A stretch of DNA of 64,000 bases from Streptomyces griseus (GTDB taxonomy: Bacteria > Actinomycetota > Actinomycetes > Nanopelagicales > Nanopelagicaceae), in assembly GCA_945865365.1 (NCBI GenBank), contig CAMBDL010000007.1:28565-92564 (forward strand). Reading direction: 5' to 3'. Numbering within the stretch: the first letter of the stretch is position 1; each line of letters begins with the position of its first letter. Shown here one piece after another: positions 35,596-44,835 of the stretch. Position numbers and translations under genes: made by a program. A model generated the notes under the pieces. The model saw only the letters and a list, made by a program, of their open reading frames with translations, was not told where the DNA came from and ran no database searches.

Positions 35596-37194
35596 GTGAT
35601 TTCAACCCAAGCCCTTGAACTTCGTGCAGGTGCTCGCCTATTAGTTAAAGGCGTGACAGTGCGCATTAACAGCGGCGACCGCATTGGTTTTGTGGGTCGC
35701 AATGGTGCCGGTAAATCAACGCTTGCAAAAGTTCTAGCTGGCGAAACTATGCCAGCAGGTGGAGCAGTAAATCGCACTGGAAAAATTGGTTATTTACCGC
35801 AAGATCCGCGCACTGGAGATGAACCTGGCTCTGTTATCGAGCGCATCTTGTCGGCACGCAACTTAGATCAAATTGCACACCGTATGCGCCAAGTAGAAGA
35901 AGAGATGGCGACTGCACAAGATGAGGCGCTAGAAAAGGCGATGGATAGGTACACACGCGTTGAACACGAGTTCAGTGCAGCAGGCGGATATGCAGCAACT
36001 GCTGAGGCCGAAGCGATTGCAACATCATTAGGTGTTACTGAGGCAGTCTTTGGCCACGAGCTTTCCACGCTCTCTGGTGGTCAACGTCGACGTATCGAAC
36101 TTGCACGCATCTTGTTTAGTGGGGCTGAAACTCTATTGCTCGATGAGCCAACTAACCACTTAGATGCTGATTCAATCATTTGGTTGCGCGAATTCTTATC
36201 GAAGTACTCTGGTGGTTTAGTCATTATTTCTCACGATGTTAACTTGATTGAGACCGTCGTGAATAAAGTCTTTTACTTAGATGCCAACCGCAACGTGATC
36301 GATGTATACAACTTAGGCTGGAAAGCCTATTTATTACAGCGTGAACAAGATGAACACCGCCGCAAAAAAGAGCGTGCTAACGCTGAAAAGCGCGCCGAGA
36401 TTTTGCAGAAGCAGGGCGAGAAGATGCGCGCCAAAGCTAGTAAGGCAACGGCGGCTCAAGGCATGTTACGTCGTGCTGAAAAACTACGCAGTGGTCTTGA
36501 AGATGTTCGCGTCAGTGACAAAGTTGCACGCTTGCGCTTTCCTACCCCTGCCCCATGTGGCAAGACACCTTTATCTGGCGAAGAGTTATCAAAGTCATAT
36601 GGTTCACTAGAAATCTTTACCGATGTGTCATGCGTTATCGATAAGGGATCACGCGTTGTGATTCTTGGACTCAACGGTGCAGGTAAGACAACCCTTCTTA
36701 GAATTCTGGCCGGTGAAATAGAGTCTGATACCGGAACCGTAGAACATGGCCATGGTTTAAAGATTGGTTACTACGCCCAGGAGCACGAGTCTCTCGATTT
36801 CGAGCGCACGGTGTTGGAGAACATGATGTCTGCAACCCCTGATCTGCGTGAGCCAGAAGCTCGCAATACCTTGGGCTCTTTCCTATTTGTAGGCGATGAT
36901 GTTCATAAGCCAGTAAAGGTTTTATCGGGCGGAGAGCGTACGCGCTTAGCGTTGGCAGTACTTGTTGTTTCGGCCGCTAACGTGTTGTTACTTGATGAGC
37001 CTACAAATAACTTAGATCCAGCATCTCGCGCCGAAATCCTTGGCGCTTTAAGTGAGTATCAAGGCGCAGTAATCATGGTCAGCCACGATGAAGGTGCAGT
37101 GCAGTCCTTAAAGCCAGAGCGCGTTATCTTGTTGCCAGATGGCGATGAAGATCTGTGGAAAGAGGAGTACTTCGACTTAGTGAGTATCGACTAA
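35596..37194 (+). CDS. ABC-F family ATPase (ribosome-associated type)
   Basis: The 532-residue soluble protein has two ABC cassettes: Walker A GRNGAGKST / signature LSGGQRRR / Walker B LLLDEPTNHLD in the first, and GLNGAGKTT / LSGGERTR / LLLDEPTNNLD in the second, joined by a charged arm (about residues 245-300) rich in Lys, Arg and Glu. No membrane segment is present. ABC-F proteins bind the ribosomal E site and modulate translation or antibiotic action; this one resembles housekeeping actinobacterial Uup/EttA-like members. Start is GTG at 35596 with TAGAAT 5 nt upstream. It overlaps the parE stop by 4 bp. Confidence 0.9.
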   Translation: MISTQALELRAGARLLVKGVTVRINSGDRIGFVGRNGAGKSTLAKVLAGETMPAGGAVNRTGKIGYLPQDPRTGDEPGSVIERILSARNLDQIAHRMRQVEEEMATAQDEALEKAMDRYTRVEHEFSAAGGYAATAEAEAIATSLGVTEAVFGHELSTLSGGQRRRIELARILFSGAETLLLDEPTNHLDADSIIWLREFLSKYSGGLVIISHDVNLIETVVNKVFYLDANRNVIDVYNLGWKAYLLQREQDEHRRKKERANAEKRAEILQKQGEKMRAKASKATAAQGMLRRAEKLRSGLEDVRVSDKVARLRFPTPAPCGKTPLSGEELSKSYGSLEIFTDVSCVIDKGSRVVILGLNGAGKTTLLRILAGEIESDTGTVEHGHGLKIGYYAQEHESLDFERTVLENMMSATPDLREPEARNTLGSFLFVGDDVHKPVKVLSGGERTRLALAVLVVSAANVLLLDEPTNNLDPASRAEILGALSEYQGAVIMVSHDEGAVQSLKPERVILLPDGDEDLWKEEYFDLVSID

Positions 37195-39269
37195 GCGTCG
37201 ATGTGGTCGCGATCTATCTCAGCATTGGCAATGAACTCTTTACGTGGGGCAACATCACTACCCATCAATAGTTCAAACATCGCCTCGGCGGCAGTTGCAT
37301 CAGAGACTGTAATTCGGCGCAGCGTGCGCGCATCTGGATCCATGGTTGTCTCGCGTAGCTGATCGGCATCCATTTCGCCCAGACCTTTGTAGCGCTGAAT
37401 CGGCTCTTTCCACTTCTTGCCGTTCTTACTTAAATCGGCGGTAATTTTCTTCATCTCGTCATCGCTATAGGTATAGGTGTAATTACCCTTTTTGCCTCCC
37501 CCGCCCATCACTTCAATACGGTGCAGCGGTGGAATCGCAGCAAATACACGGCCCGAATCAATCAGCGGACGCATGTAGCGATACATCAACGTAAGCAATA
37601 AACAACGAATATGTGCGCCATCAACATCGGCATCTGACATCAAAATTACGCGTCCATATCGCGCTTGATCTAAATCAAAAGATTTACCAGAGCCGGCACC
37701 GATTACCTGAATAATCGAACCGCACTCTTTATCTTCGAGCATCTGCGATAGCGATGCCTTTTGCACATTAAGAATCTTTCCACGAATCGGCAAGATCGCT
37801 TGGAACTCACTGTTGCGCGCAGCCTTAGTTGTTCCAAGGGCTGAATCACCTTCGACGATAAATAACTCAGTGCGTGTTACATCCTCTGAGCGACAATCTG
37901 AGAGCTTTGTAGGCAGTGATGAAGATTCAAGGGCGTTCTTGCGGCGCTGTAAGTCCTTGTGCGCACGTGCGCTGATTCGTGTGCGCGATGCTGCAGCAAT
38001 CTTTTCAAGGACGAGGCGACCGTTAGCTTTATCAATTCGCTTAGTTGTATTGAAATACTCTTTCAACTTCTCAGCAACTACCGCAGTCACAATACGTGTT
38101 GCTGCCGCAGTTCCTAAAACCTCTTTGGTCTGACCTTCAAACTGTGGCTCTGACATTCGCACAGTCACAACTGCGGTCAAGCCTTCCAAGATGTCATCTT
38201 TAATGACATCGGCCTCTTTGTTGGCAAGGGTTTTTGAAGATCGAAGTGCTTCATTGATTACCTTGATCAGGGAGCGCTCAAAGCCCAGCACGTGTGTGCC
38301 GCCCTTTGGTGTTGCAATAATGTTTACAAATGAGCGCTGAGTAGTCTCAAAGCCGTTGCCCCACTTCATCGCAATATCTACTTCCATATCGCGCTCAACT
38401 TCAGTTGAAACCATATGGCCTTTATCATCTAGTACAGGCACGGTCTCCTGATAATGGCCAGTACCGTAGATGCGAATTACATCGCCAACAGGTTCATCGG
38501 GCTGTAAAAAGTTACAGTACTCAGTGATTCCACTCTTGTGAAAAAACGTCTCGCTGGTCTTGGTCTTAGTGCGATTATCGTTAACGATGAGCGTTAAACC
38601 AGGTACTAAATAAGAGGTTTGACGCGCTCGATCATAAATTTCAGAGAGTTCGAGTTCGGCCTCTTTTAAAAAGATCTGCTTATCTGACCACCACTTGATA
38701 CGCGTTCCCGTGACTTTGCTAGAAATCTTTCCAATAATGCGCAGGCCCGATTTAGGTTCAAAGGCCGCCTTGGGACCATCTCCATCAAAGATTCCTGCAG
38801 TTCCGCGTTGAAATGACATCCAATAAATCTTTCCATCACGATCAACTTCGGCATCTAAACGTGATGCAAGTGCGTTAACAACTGATGCACCAACACCGTG
38901 CAGACCACCCGATGCGGCATATGAACCGCCACCAAATTTTCCGCCAGCATGTAATTTAGTTAATACAACTTCAACACCGGTTAAACCAGTCTTTGGCTCT
39001 TTATCAACTGGGATTCCACGGCCATCATCATGGACTTCAACCGAGCCATCGGATTCAAGATTAATTTCAATTTTTTTACAGTGTCCAGCCAACGATTCAT
39101 CTACTGAGTTATCGATGATCTCCCACAGGCAGTGCAAAAGGCCACGCGAATCTGTGGAGCCGATATACATACCCGGGCGTTTGCGAACAGCATCGAGGCC
39201 TTCTAATACCGCTAAATCTTTTGCGGTATAGCTATCTTGCACATTTGTCGCGATATCTTTTTCGGCCAC
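37191..39269 (-). CDS. parE: DNA topoisomerase IV subunit B (GyrB/ParE family)
   Basis: The 692-residue ATPase subunit contains the GHKL pocket (EIIDNSVDESLAGHC, GGLHGVGASVVNALAS), the transducer and the TOPRIM/metal region with LFIVEGDSALG and LMSDADVDGAHIR, ending with RRITVSD and a short tail. It pairs with the parC product at 34057. Location beside the DUF7455 gene and rpoD follows the actinobacterial order parE-(DUF7455)-hrdB, which favours topoisomerase IV over gyrase. Start is at 39269, preceding a 184-bp divergent control region. Confidence 0.9.
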   Translation of the reverse strand: MAEKDIATNVQDSYTAKDLAVLEGLDAVRKRPGMYIGSTDSRGLLHCLWEIIDNSVDESLAGHCKKIEINLESDGSVEVHDDGRGIPVDKEPKTGLTGVEVVLTKLHAGGKFGGGSYAASGGLHGVGASVVNALASRLDAEVDRDGKIYWMSFQRGTAGIFDGDGPKAAFEPKSGLRIIGKISSKVTGTRIKWWSDKQIFLKEAELELSEIYDRARQTSYLVPGLTLIVNDNRTKTKTSETFFHKSGITEYCNFLQPDEPVGDVIRIYGTGHYQETVPVLDDKGHMVSTEVERDMEVDIAMKWGNGFETTQRSFVNIIATPKGGTHVLGFERSLIKVINEALRSSKTLANKEADVIKDDILEGLTAVVTVRMSEPQFEGQTKEVLGTAAATRIVTAVVAEKLKEYFNTTKRIDKANGRLVLEKIAAASRTRISARAHKDLQRRKNALESSSLPTKLSDCRSEDVTRTELFIVEGDSALGTTKAARNSEFQAILPIRGKILNVQKASLSQMLEDKECGSIIQVIGAGSGKSFDLDQARYGRVILMSDADVDGAHIRCLLLTLMYRYMRPLIDSGRVFAAIPPLHRIEVMGGGGKKGNYTYTYSDDEMKKITADLSKNGKKWKEPIQRYKGLGEMDADQLRETTMDPDARTLRRITVSDATAAEAMFELLMGSDVAPRKEFIANAEIDRDHIDA

Positions 39270-39453
39270 GGGGCCAAAGGTTATATGCCACTACCCCGTA
39301 TCACCCGTAAGCGCGCCGATTGCGTCTCAAATACTGATAATCCGAGAATTATCTGCATATTCTCAGCACAATAATTCACTATTAACGAGCGGGGAATATC
39401 TAGACATGGTTTGATGTTCCCTAGGAAGTAAAACACTAAGAACGGAGAGAGAT

Positions 39454-39669
39454 ATGTCAGATCAAGTGATGCTCGAATCAGTACCTCTTAACGCCCTTGA
39501 CCGCTGCGATCGATGCGGAGCCCAGGCATATGTGCGGGCAGTACTTCTCAATGGTGGAGAGCTGATGTTCTGTGCACACCATGGCAAGGAATACGCTGAA
39601 AAACTCAAGAGCGTTGCTGCAAAGATTCAGGACGAGAGCGAAAAGCTGGTCGAATCTCCTGCTATCTAA
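39454..39669 (+). CDS. small DUF7455-type zinc-ribbon-like protein
   Basis: The 71-residue protein is conserved next to hrdB in actinobacteria and has no known function. Cysteines and histidines are spaced like a treble-clef zinc site: DRCDRCGAQAYV (C-x2-C) and ELMFCAHHGKEY (C-x-H-H), followed by a helical charged tail. An AGAACGGAGAGAG ribosome-binding region lies just before the ATG. Convergent with the CDGSH gene, overlapping it by 4 bp. Confidence 0.75.
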   Translation: MSDQVMLESVPLNALDRCDRCGAQAYVRAVLLNGGELMFCAHHGKEYAEKLKSVAAKIQDESEKLVESPAI

Positions 39670-39857
39670 ATAGTTGGTTGTGTAATCACTTTATGGCTGC
39701 CATCGCACCACGGCTTATCTTTGCTCAGTGAACAGCCGCAAAACTTAACGTTTTCGCGCGTCTCCAGCACATTGCCTTGAGCATCAACGAAATCAACTGC
39801 GCCAAGAATCTTGATTGATCCACTGACGGGATTAATATAAATCGTTGGGTTAGCCAT
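39666..39857 (-). CDS. CDGSH-type iron-sulfur protein
   Basis: This 63-residue protein has the mitoNEET-like 2Fe-2S motif C-x-C-x2-(S/T)-x3-P-x-C-D-G-x2-H, read here as C40-G-C42-S...P-W-C51-D-G-S-H55. The four ligands (three Cys, one His) are intact. CDGSH proteins carry redox-active, transferable clusters; the partner is unknown. It lies 3 bp... downstream-side of rpoD on the same strand order (rpoD ends at 39860, CDGSH start at 39857), so it is likely read through from rpoD. Confidence 0.85.
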   Translation of the reverse strand: MANPTIYINPVSGSIKILGAVDFVDAQGNVLETRENVKFCGCSLSKDKPWCDGSHKVITQPTI

Positions 39858-39859
39858 TG

Positions 39860-41560
39860 TTAATCCAAGTAGTCGCGCAGAACTTGGCTACGTGAAGGGT
39901 GACGAAGCTTAGACATTGTCTTTGATTCAATCTGGCGGATACGCTCGCGTGTAACGCCGTATACCTTTCCAATTTCATCAAGTGTCTTCGGCTGTCCATC
40001 AGTTAAACCAAATCGCATTGCAACTACACCGGCTTCGCGCTCTGACAAAGTGTCAAGCACCGAGTGCAACTGCTCTTGCAACAAAGTGAAGGAGACTGCA
40101 TCGGCCGGAACAACGGCCTCGCTATCTTCAATAAGATCACCGAACTCGCTATCGCCTTCTTCACCCAATGGAGTGTGAAGTGAAATAGGTTCGCGGCCAT
40201 ACTTTTGAACTTCAACAACTTTTTCAGGTGTCATATCGAGCTCTTTAGCGAGCTCTTCTGGGGTCGGTTCACGGCCAAGATCTTGCAACATCTGGCGCTG
40301 CACACGGGCTAACTTATTAATCACTTCAACCATGTGCACTGGAATACGAATTGTGCGGGCCTGGTCGGCCATTGCACGAGTAATTGCCTGGCGGATCCAC
40401 CATGTTGCATAGGTTGAGAACTTATAGCCCTTTGTGTAGTCGAACTTTTCCACTGCACGGATCAAGCCCAGGTTTCCTTCTTGAATTAAATCTAGGAACA
40501 ACATTCCACGACCGGTGTAACGCTTAGCAAGAGAAACAACTAGACGAAGGTTTGCCTCTAGCAAGTGATTCTTGGCACGCTTTCCATCTTCAACTAGCCA
40601 CTCAAGTTCGCGCTTTAATTTCTTATCAATCTTCTTGTCATTTTTTAACTTATAACCGGCGAAAAGTCCCACTTCTACGCGTGTAGCTAGCTCGACTTCA
40701 AGTTCAGCATTAAGCAAAGCCACGCGACCGATCTGCTTGAGATAATCTTTCACAGGGTCAGCAGTTGCACCAGCAGTCATAACTGTTTGTGCTGGAGCGT
40801 CATCTTCTTCAGATGCCTTTAATGTAAATGCATCGGCTTCATTGCCCGAAGCCTCTTCAGCTAAGTTAACAACGCGAGGTTGATTTGCTTTATCACTAGA
40901 CTCTGCATCAACTAACTCAACAGCTTCAGCAATAAGAGTTTCGACATCTTCTAGGTCGACTTCTTCAAGCTCTACTTCTTCGCCATCGATCTTTACAACA
41001 GCTACTTTGCCAGATTTTACTTCTGTCTTTGCAACTACAACTGGCTTAGGTGCGATGAGGGCGAGTTCAGTCTTCTTTAAAATTCGAGTTGGAGCGCCTA
41101 ATCCATTCTTGCGAAGTCTTTCAGTTACTAGTGGAATCTCAATTAAAAGCGCACGTGCTTCATCAACTAACTCTTTATCTGCTTTTCTAGGAATTCGATT
41201 AATCGATGTAACTCCGCGAGCTTCTAGTTCGGCTAAGACGTCATGGTGGCGAATAATTGCGTTCTTGGCATCAAGAATTAACTGCACATCTTTGGCGGTG
41301 AGATCTTTTTTAACCTCAAGCTTTACTGGTACCACTTTCTTAACTGGAGCGGCCTTCTTTGCTAAAGCCTTTTTAACTGGCGCAGCTTTCTTAGCAACAG
41401 CTTTCTTTACCGGTGCAGCTTTTTTAGCTACAGCTTTTTTAACAGGTGCCGCTTTCTTTACCGGTGCAGCTTTTTTAGCTACAGCTTTTTTGACAGGTGC
41501 CGCTTTCTTTCCTGCGGTAACTTTCTTCACCTTGTTTTTGAGCGCACTAAATACAGCCAC
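39860..41560 (-). CDS. rpoD: principal RNA polymerase sigma factor (RpoD/HrdB/SigA)
   Basis: The 566-residue protein has region 1.2 ([29 protein letters not shown]), region 2 ([39 protein letters not shown] and [32 protein letters not shown]), region 3 and region 4.2 ([31 protein letters not shown]), i.e. a group 1 sigma70. Residues 20-80 are a Lys/Ala/Pro-Val repeat ([11 protein letters not shown] units) typical of HrdB N-termini and probably disordered. GTG 41560 follows AAGGA by 5 nt. Downstream gene is the CDGSH protein. Confidence 0.95.
   Translation of the reverse strand: MAVFSALKNKVKKVTAGKKAAPVKKAVAKKAAPVKKAAPVKKAVAKKAAPVKKAVAKKAAPVKKALAKKAAPVKKVVPVKLEVKKDLTAKDVQLILDAKNAIIRHHDVLAELEARGVTSINRIPRKADKELVDEARALLIEIPLVTERLRKNGLGAPTRILKKTELALIAPKPVVVAKTEVKSGKVAVVKIDGEEVELEEVDLEDVETLIAEAVELVDAESSDKANQPRVVNLAEEASGNEADAFTLKASEEDDAPAQTVMTAGATADPVKDYLKQIGRVALLNAELEVELATRVEVGLFAGYKLKNDKKIDKKLKRELEWLVEDGKRAKNHLLEANLRLVVSLAKRYTGRGMLFLDLIQEGNLGLIRAVEKFDYTKGYKFSTYATWWIRQAITRAMADQARTIRIPVHMVEVINKLARVQRQMLQDLGREPTPEELAKELDMTPEKVVEVQKYGREPISLHTPLGEEGDSEFGDLIEDSEAVVPADAVSFTLLQEQLHSVLDTLSEREAGVVAMRFGLTDGQPKTLDEIGKVYGVTRERIRQIESKTMSKLRHPSRSQVLRDYLD
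41321..41503 (-). repeat. tandem coding repeat in the rpoD N-terminus
   Basis: About 61 codons encode imperfect copies of a [11 protein letters not shown] unit (residues 20-80 of the sigma factor). The DNA repeats are close enough to recombine or slip, so copy number may vary between strains without changing the frame, since the unit is a multiple of three. Confidence 0.8.
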
Positions 41561-41577
41561 AGGTATCCTTTGGTTTT

Positions 41578-41596
41578 ATCAGCGATGCGCGCTGAT
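41578..41596 (-). promoter_or_regulatory. hairpin in the rpoD 5' leader
   Basis: ATCAGCG (41578-41584) and CGCTGAT (41590-41596) form a perfect 7-bp stem with a 5-nt loop, placed between the putative promoter and the ribosome binding site of rpoD. It may protect the leader or modulate translation. No known RNA family was recognised. Confidence 0.4.
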
Positions 41597-41607
41597 GCGA
41601 TGGCTAT

Positions 41608-41636
41608 ATTATAATTTATTTACAGGCTAAAATGCA
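41608..41636 (-). promoter_or_regulatory. putative rpoD promoter
   Basis: Read on the minus strand, a perfect TATAAT (41613-41608) is separated by 17 bp from TGCATT (41636-41631), a weak -35. It lies about 50 bp before the GTG start and would give a leader containing the hairpin at 41578-41596. Confidence 0.6.
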
Positions 41637-41660
41637 CATCGAAAACAGCTTTATTGACCC

Positions 41661-42746
41661 CTAACTCAGGGCGAGCGCCTCTCTAATCACCTTTCCCACT
41701 GATTCCACCTCCACAAGGAAGCCATCGTGGCCAAAAGGTGATGAAATCGTTACACGCGGGGCGGCATGCGGGGCGAACTCAGCGATTTCAGCCTGCAGAC
41801 GCACGGGAAAGAGGCGATCAGTGTCGATTGATACGGCCACAACTGGAATGCTGATACTGGCTAAAGCAGCTACAACTCCCCCACGATCACGACCAATATC
41901 GTGAGAGATCATCGCCTCCGTCAGCGTGATATAGGTATTGGCATCAAAGCGATGGGCCAGCTTGTCGGCTTGGTGGTCTAAATAGGATTCAACGGCATAG
42001 CGACCTGTGTCATCGCCTTGAAGTTCGCGACCAAAGCGAATATCCATCTCAGCCTCGGTCCTATACGTCAGATGTGCAATTCGCCTGGCAATGCCCATTC
42101 CGTTCAGTGGAGCGTAATCTTGCTCGTAATAATCTCCATTTTTGAAATGTGGATCTGTCTTAATCGCCCGTAACTCAATCGACCAGGTACCGATTTGATC
42201 ACCGGTTGCAACGGCCGACGAGCCAATGGTGCAGATTGCTCCGATGCGATGTGGCAGTTGAACCGCCCATTCTAAAGATCGCATTCCGCCAAGGGATGGA
42301 CCAACGGCTAATCGATATTTTTCAATTCCCAACGCGTCGCTAAATGCAACTTCGGCAGCGACCATGTCACGAATCGTCAGCGACGGAAAACGTGAACCAT
42401 AGCGTGTGCCATCAGGAGCGATCGATGATGGACCAGTTGTACCTTGGCATCCACCAATAACATTTGGGCAGAGAACAAAATATATGTCAGTATCAAATGG
42501 CATGCCTGGCCCCACCATTGAAGGCCACCAACCCGGCACATCAGACCATCCGGTCATTGCGTGGTTAACTAAAATTGCATTATCTTTTTTCTCATTCAAC
42601 CTACCCCAACTTTGATAAGCGATGGTTATATCTTCTAGAGTTTCACCGCTCTCTAACAGCAAGTCACCAATCTTTATGAATAGGCGATCACCGGGTGCAT
42701 GGCCCTCAAGCCATGCCCCGGTAACTAATCCACCTTGACCTGTCAT
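41661..42746 (-). CDS. metX: homoserine O-acyltransferase (MetX)
   Basis: MetX activates homoserine for methionine synthesis, usually with acetyl-CoA. The 361-residue alpha/beta-hydrolase has the nucleophile elbow GPSLGGMRSLEW (catalytic Ser), the aspartate in IDTDRLFP and the histidine in FGHDGFLVE; AMTGWSDVPGWW and GGCQGTTGPSS are family blocks. Acetyl is assumed because the next enzyme is of the O-acetylhomoserine type, though some MetX proteins use succinyl-CoA. The start codon overlaps the last base of metY; both lie under the SAM-IV riboswitch. Confidence 0.9.
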   Translation of the reverse strand: MTGQGGLVTGAWLEGHAPGDRLFIKIGDLLLESGETLEDITIAYQSWGRLNEKKDNAILVNHAMTGWSDVPGWWPSMVGPGMPFDTDIYFVLCPNVIGGCQGTTGPSSIAPDGTRYGSRFPSLTIRDMVAAEVAFSDALGIEKYRLAVGPSLGGMRSLEWAVQLPHRIGAICTIGSSAVATGDQIGTWSIELRAIKTDPHFKNGDYYEQDYAPLNGMGIARRIAHLTYRTEAEMDIRFGRELQGDDTGRYAVESYLDHQADKLAHRFDANTYITLTEAMISHDIGRDRGGVVAALASISIPVVAVSIDTDRLFPVRLQAEIAEFAPHAAPRVTISSPFGHDGFLVEVESVGKVIREALALS

Positions 42747-44068
42747 TATTTAGCTGCTGCAAACCCATCTGCTAAGTCAGCCTTGATATCATCGATATCT
42801 TCAAGGCCAACTGATAAACGGATCAATCCGGGATTTACACCGGCATTTAATAACTCTTCGGCAGAAAGTTGCGAATGAGTTGTCGATGCTGGATGAATCA
42901 CGAGTGATCTCACATCACCAATATTGGCTACGTGTGAGTGCAAAGTAAGGGCTTCAACAAACTTCTTGCCAGCCTCGATACCTCCCTTGATTTCAAAGGA
43001 GAGAACTGAGCCTGAACCCTTAGGCGCATACTTAGTAGCAAGTGCGTTATACGGTGAATTTGGTAGCCACGAGTAGTTCACTTTCTCAACCTGTGGATGC
43101 GCCTCTAGCCACGTTGCAACGGCCTTAGCATTTTCTAAGTGTTGTTTCATGCGAAGTGTTAACGTCTCAAGACCTTGAGCTAATAGCCATGCATTAAATG
43201 GGCTCACTGCTGCTCCGATATCGCGCAGCAGTGTCAGGCGAATCTTAAAGATGTATGCCAAGTTGGCGCCAAAGGCACTACCGACTCCCAAAGCTTGAGC
43301 ATAGACCAGACCGTGATACGAAGGATCTGGAGTATTAAAGCTGGTGAACTTCTCTGGATACAACGCGTAATCAAAGTTTCCTGAATCCACGATTGCGCCG
43401 ACAACTGCATTTCCATGGCCCGATAAAAACTTAGTTGCCGAGTGCACAACTACATCGGCGCCAAACTCAATCGGCTTAATCACATATGGTGTTGCCACGG
43501 TGTTATCGACAATCAGTGGAACGTGGCTCTCATGCGCAACTTTTGCAACTGCGGCGATATCTAAAATATCATTATTGGGATTTGAGATTGTTTCACCAAA
43601 GAAGGCTTTGGTATTTGGGCGTACCGCTTTGCGCCACTCTTCAGGATCATTGGGGTTATCAACAAAGGTTACTTCTACACCAAAAGTTGGCAAGGTGTAA
43701 TGGAACAAGTTATATGTTCCACCGTAGAGATATTTAGAGGAGACAATATGATCTCCGGCAGTTGCAACAGCTAAGACTGCAAAAGTGGTCGCAGCAGAAC
43801 CTGAAGCAAGTAGCAAAGCTGCAACTCCGCCTTCAAGTGATGCGATTCGCTTTTCTACAACATCCTGCGTTGGATTCATGATGCGCGTATAAATATTGCC
43901 AAGCTCGGCTAAGCCAAAGAGATCTGCGGCATGTTTGGTATCGCGGAATTGATATGCCGTGGTTTGATATAGCGGAAGTGCGCGTGCACCTGTCGTTGGA
44001 TCTGCTACTTGCCCGGCATGAATCTGACGGGTTTCAAAGGCGGCTTCTTCTAGTGAAAAATGTGACAC
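42746..44068 (-). CDS. metY: O-acetylhomoserine (thiol)-lyase
   Basis: This 440-residue PLP enzyme converts O-acetylhomoserine and sulfide to homocysteine (direct sulfhydrylation). It belongs to the Cys/Met metabolism PLP family; the Schiff-base lysine is in VVVHSATKFLSGHG, and YTRIMNPTQDVVEKRIASLEGG and SSKYLYGGTYNLF are family motifs. The length of about 440, with inserts compared with MetB, is the MetY type. It is the first gene after the SAM-IV riboswitch, so shut-off by S-adenosylmethionine is expected. Confidence 0.92.
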   Translation of the reverse strand: MSHFSLEEAAFETRQIHAGQVADPTTGARALPLYQTTAYQFRDTKHAADLFGLAELGNIYTRIMNPTQDVVEKRIASLEGGVAALLLASGSAATTFAVLAVATAGDHIVSSKYLYGGTYNLFHYTLPTFGVEVTFVDNPNDPEEWRKAVRPNTKAFFGETISNPNNDILDIAAVAKVAHESHVPLIVDNTVATPYVIKPIEFGADVVVHSATKFLSGHGNAVVGAIVDSGNFDYALYPEKFTSFNTPDPSYHGLVYAQALGVGSAFGANLAYIFKIRLTLLRDIGAAVSPFNAWLLAQGLETLTLRMKQHLENAKAVATWLEAHPQVEKVNYSWLPNSPYNALATKYAPKGSGSVLSFEIKGGIEAGKKFVEALTLHSHVANIGDVRSLVIHPASTTHSQLSAEELLNAGVNPGLIRLSVGLEDIDDIKADLADGFAAAK

Positions 44069-44129
44069 GTGTTATTTCCTCCCAGTTATGGGACCACTCA
44101 CCTAGGTATGCCGACGCTGGCCTACACAA

Positions 44130-44260
44130 TGTGGTTCGAGTGATCCACGCTTATCGATGGCGTTGTTGCTATCGATCTGGTCTTCACCCGGAGCACCCCA
44201 CCGTGGTGGAGGGTTGCCGTCTAGTAAGCCGGGGCTAAACACTAGAACTCGTGACCTGGC
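44130..44260 (-). promoter_or_regulatory. SAM-IV riboswitch
   Basis: On the minus strand the leader of metY starts GGTCACGAG (44256-44248), continues through AGCCCCGGCTTACTAGACGG, CAACCCTCCACCACGGTGGGGTGCTCCGGGTGAAGACCAG (ending near 44177) and a further ATCGAT-bounded hairpin to about 44140. The paired GGTCA...GACC outer stem, GGCAACCCTCC and GGGTGCTCCGGGTGA core match the SAM-IV class, which is largely actinobacterial and sits before methionine genes. Binding of S-adenosylmethionine should reduce metY-metX expression. Outer limits are approximate. Confidence 0.88.
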
Positions 44261-44282
44261 TGGACTCTAACAGATAGTGGCT

Positions 44283-44828
44283 CTAGCCAAAAATCCCAGC
44301 GGTCACCTTCGGATGCAGCTCAACGCGCATCGCGGCAAAGGCCCCAGCGGGCCAGCCTGAACCAAAGACCCGGCGCAGCAAGAGTGTTAACGAGTAAGCG
44401 GGTTGATCCTTACTTGCCCGATCCAGGGCCCGGTAGGCAAGGGCAGTATCCCCGCGCTCGTATGCAAGGGTTGCAAATAAACATGCCACCGGTGCAACAA
44501 AACCTACGGGTGCAATCTGCAACAAGTAATGCCACATGCTCCAATACGTTTCAAAGCTCTCGCGGTTGTGTGAGCCCAATGCAAAGTCACGAACTTGGAT
44601 ATCACTTAAGCGGCCTATGACGCGTGCGCAGTGAGCGACCTGACTGTCAGTTGCAAATTTTTCAAACTCCACCGATAGGTCAATAACAGCAGTAGCTCCA
44701 TCTTGTTGAAGTGTTGTAATAACCGCTGATCCTTCATCGACAGAGAAGCTAGTAACGAGTGAAATAAAACTAGGCTCTAAGGATTGAGGTAGTGCATCTA
44801 TCGATAGTTCTTCTTTATGGGCTTTCAT
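44283..44828 (-). CDS. DUF4192 family protein
   Basis: The 181-residue protein matches the actinobacterial DUF4192 family, of unknown function, in its C-terminal part: APVACLFATLAYERGDTALAYRALDRASKDQPAYSLTLLLRR. Bacterial DUF4192 proteins are usually 250-400 residues, so this is a short form. I chose ATG 44828, preceded by GAGAAG, over an in-frame start 39 nt upstream that overlaps the preceding gene. No membrane segment or signal peptide is visible. Confidence 0.7.
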   Translation of the reverse strand: MKAHKEELSIDALPQSLEPSFISLVTSFSVDEGSAVITTLQQDGATAVIDLSVEFEKFATDSQVAHCARVIGRLSDIQVRDFALGSHNRESFETYWSMWHYLLQIAPVGFVAPVACLFATLAYERGDTALAYRALDRASKDQPAYSLTLLLRRVFGSGWPAGAFAAMRVELHPKVTAGIFG

Positions 44829-44835
44829 ATTCTTC

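Noticed and set aside
41321..41503. CRISPR-like or mobile repeat
   Set aside because: The repeats are in frame, encode lysine-alanine units, and lack spacers or direct-repeat regularity.
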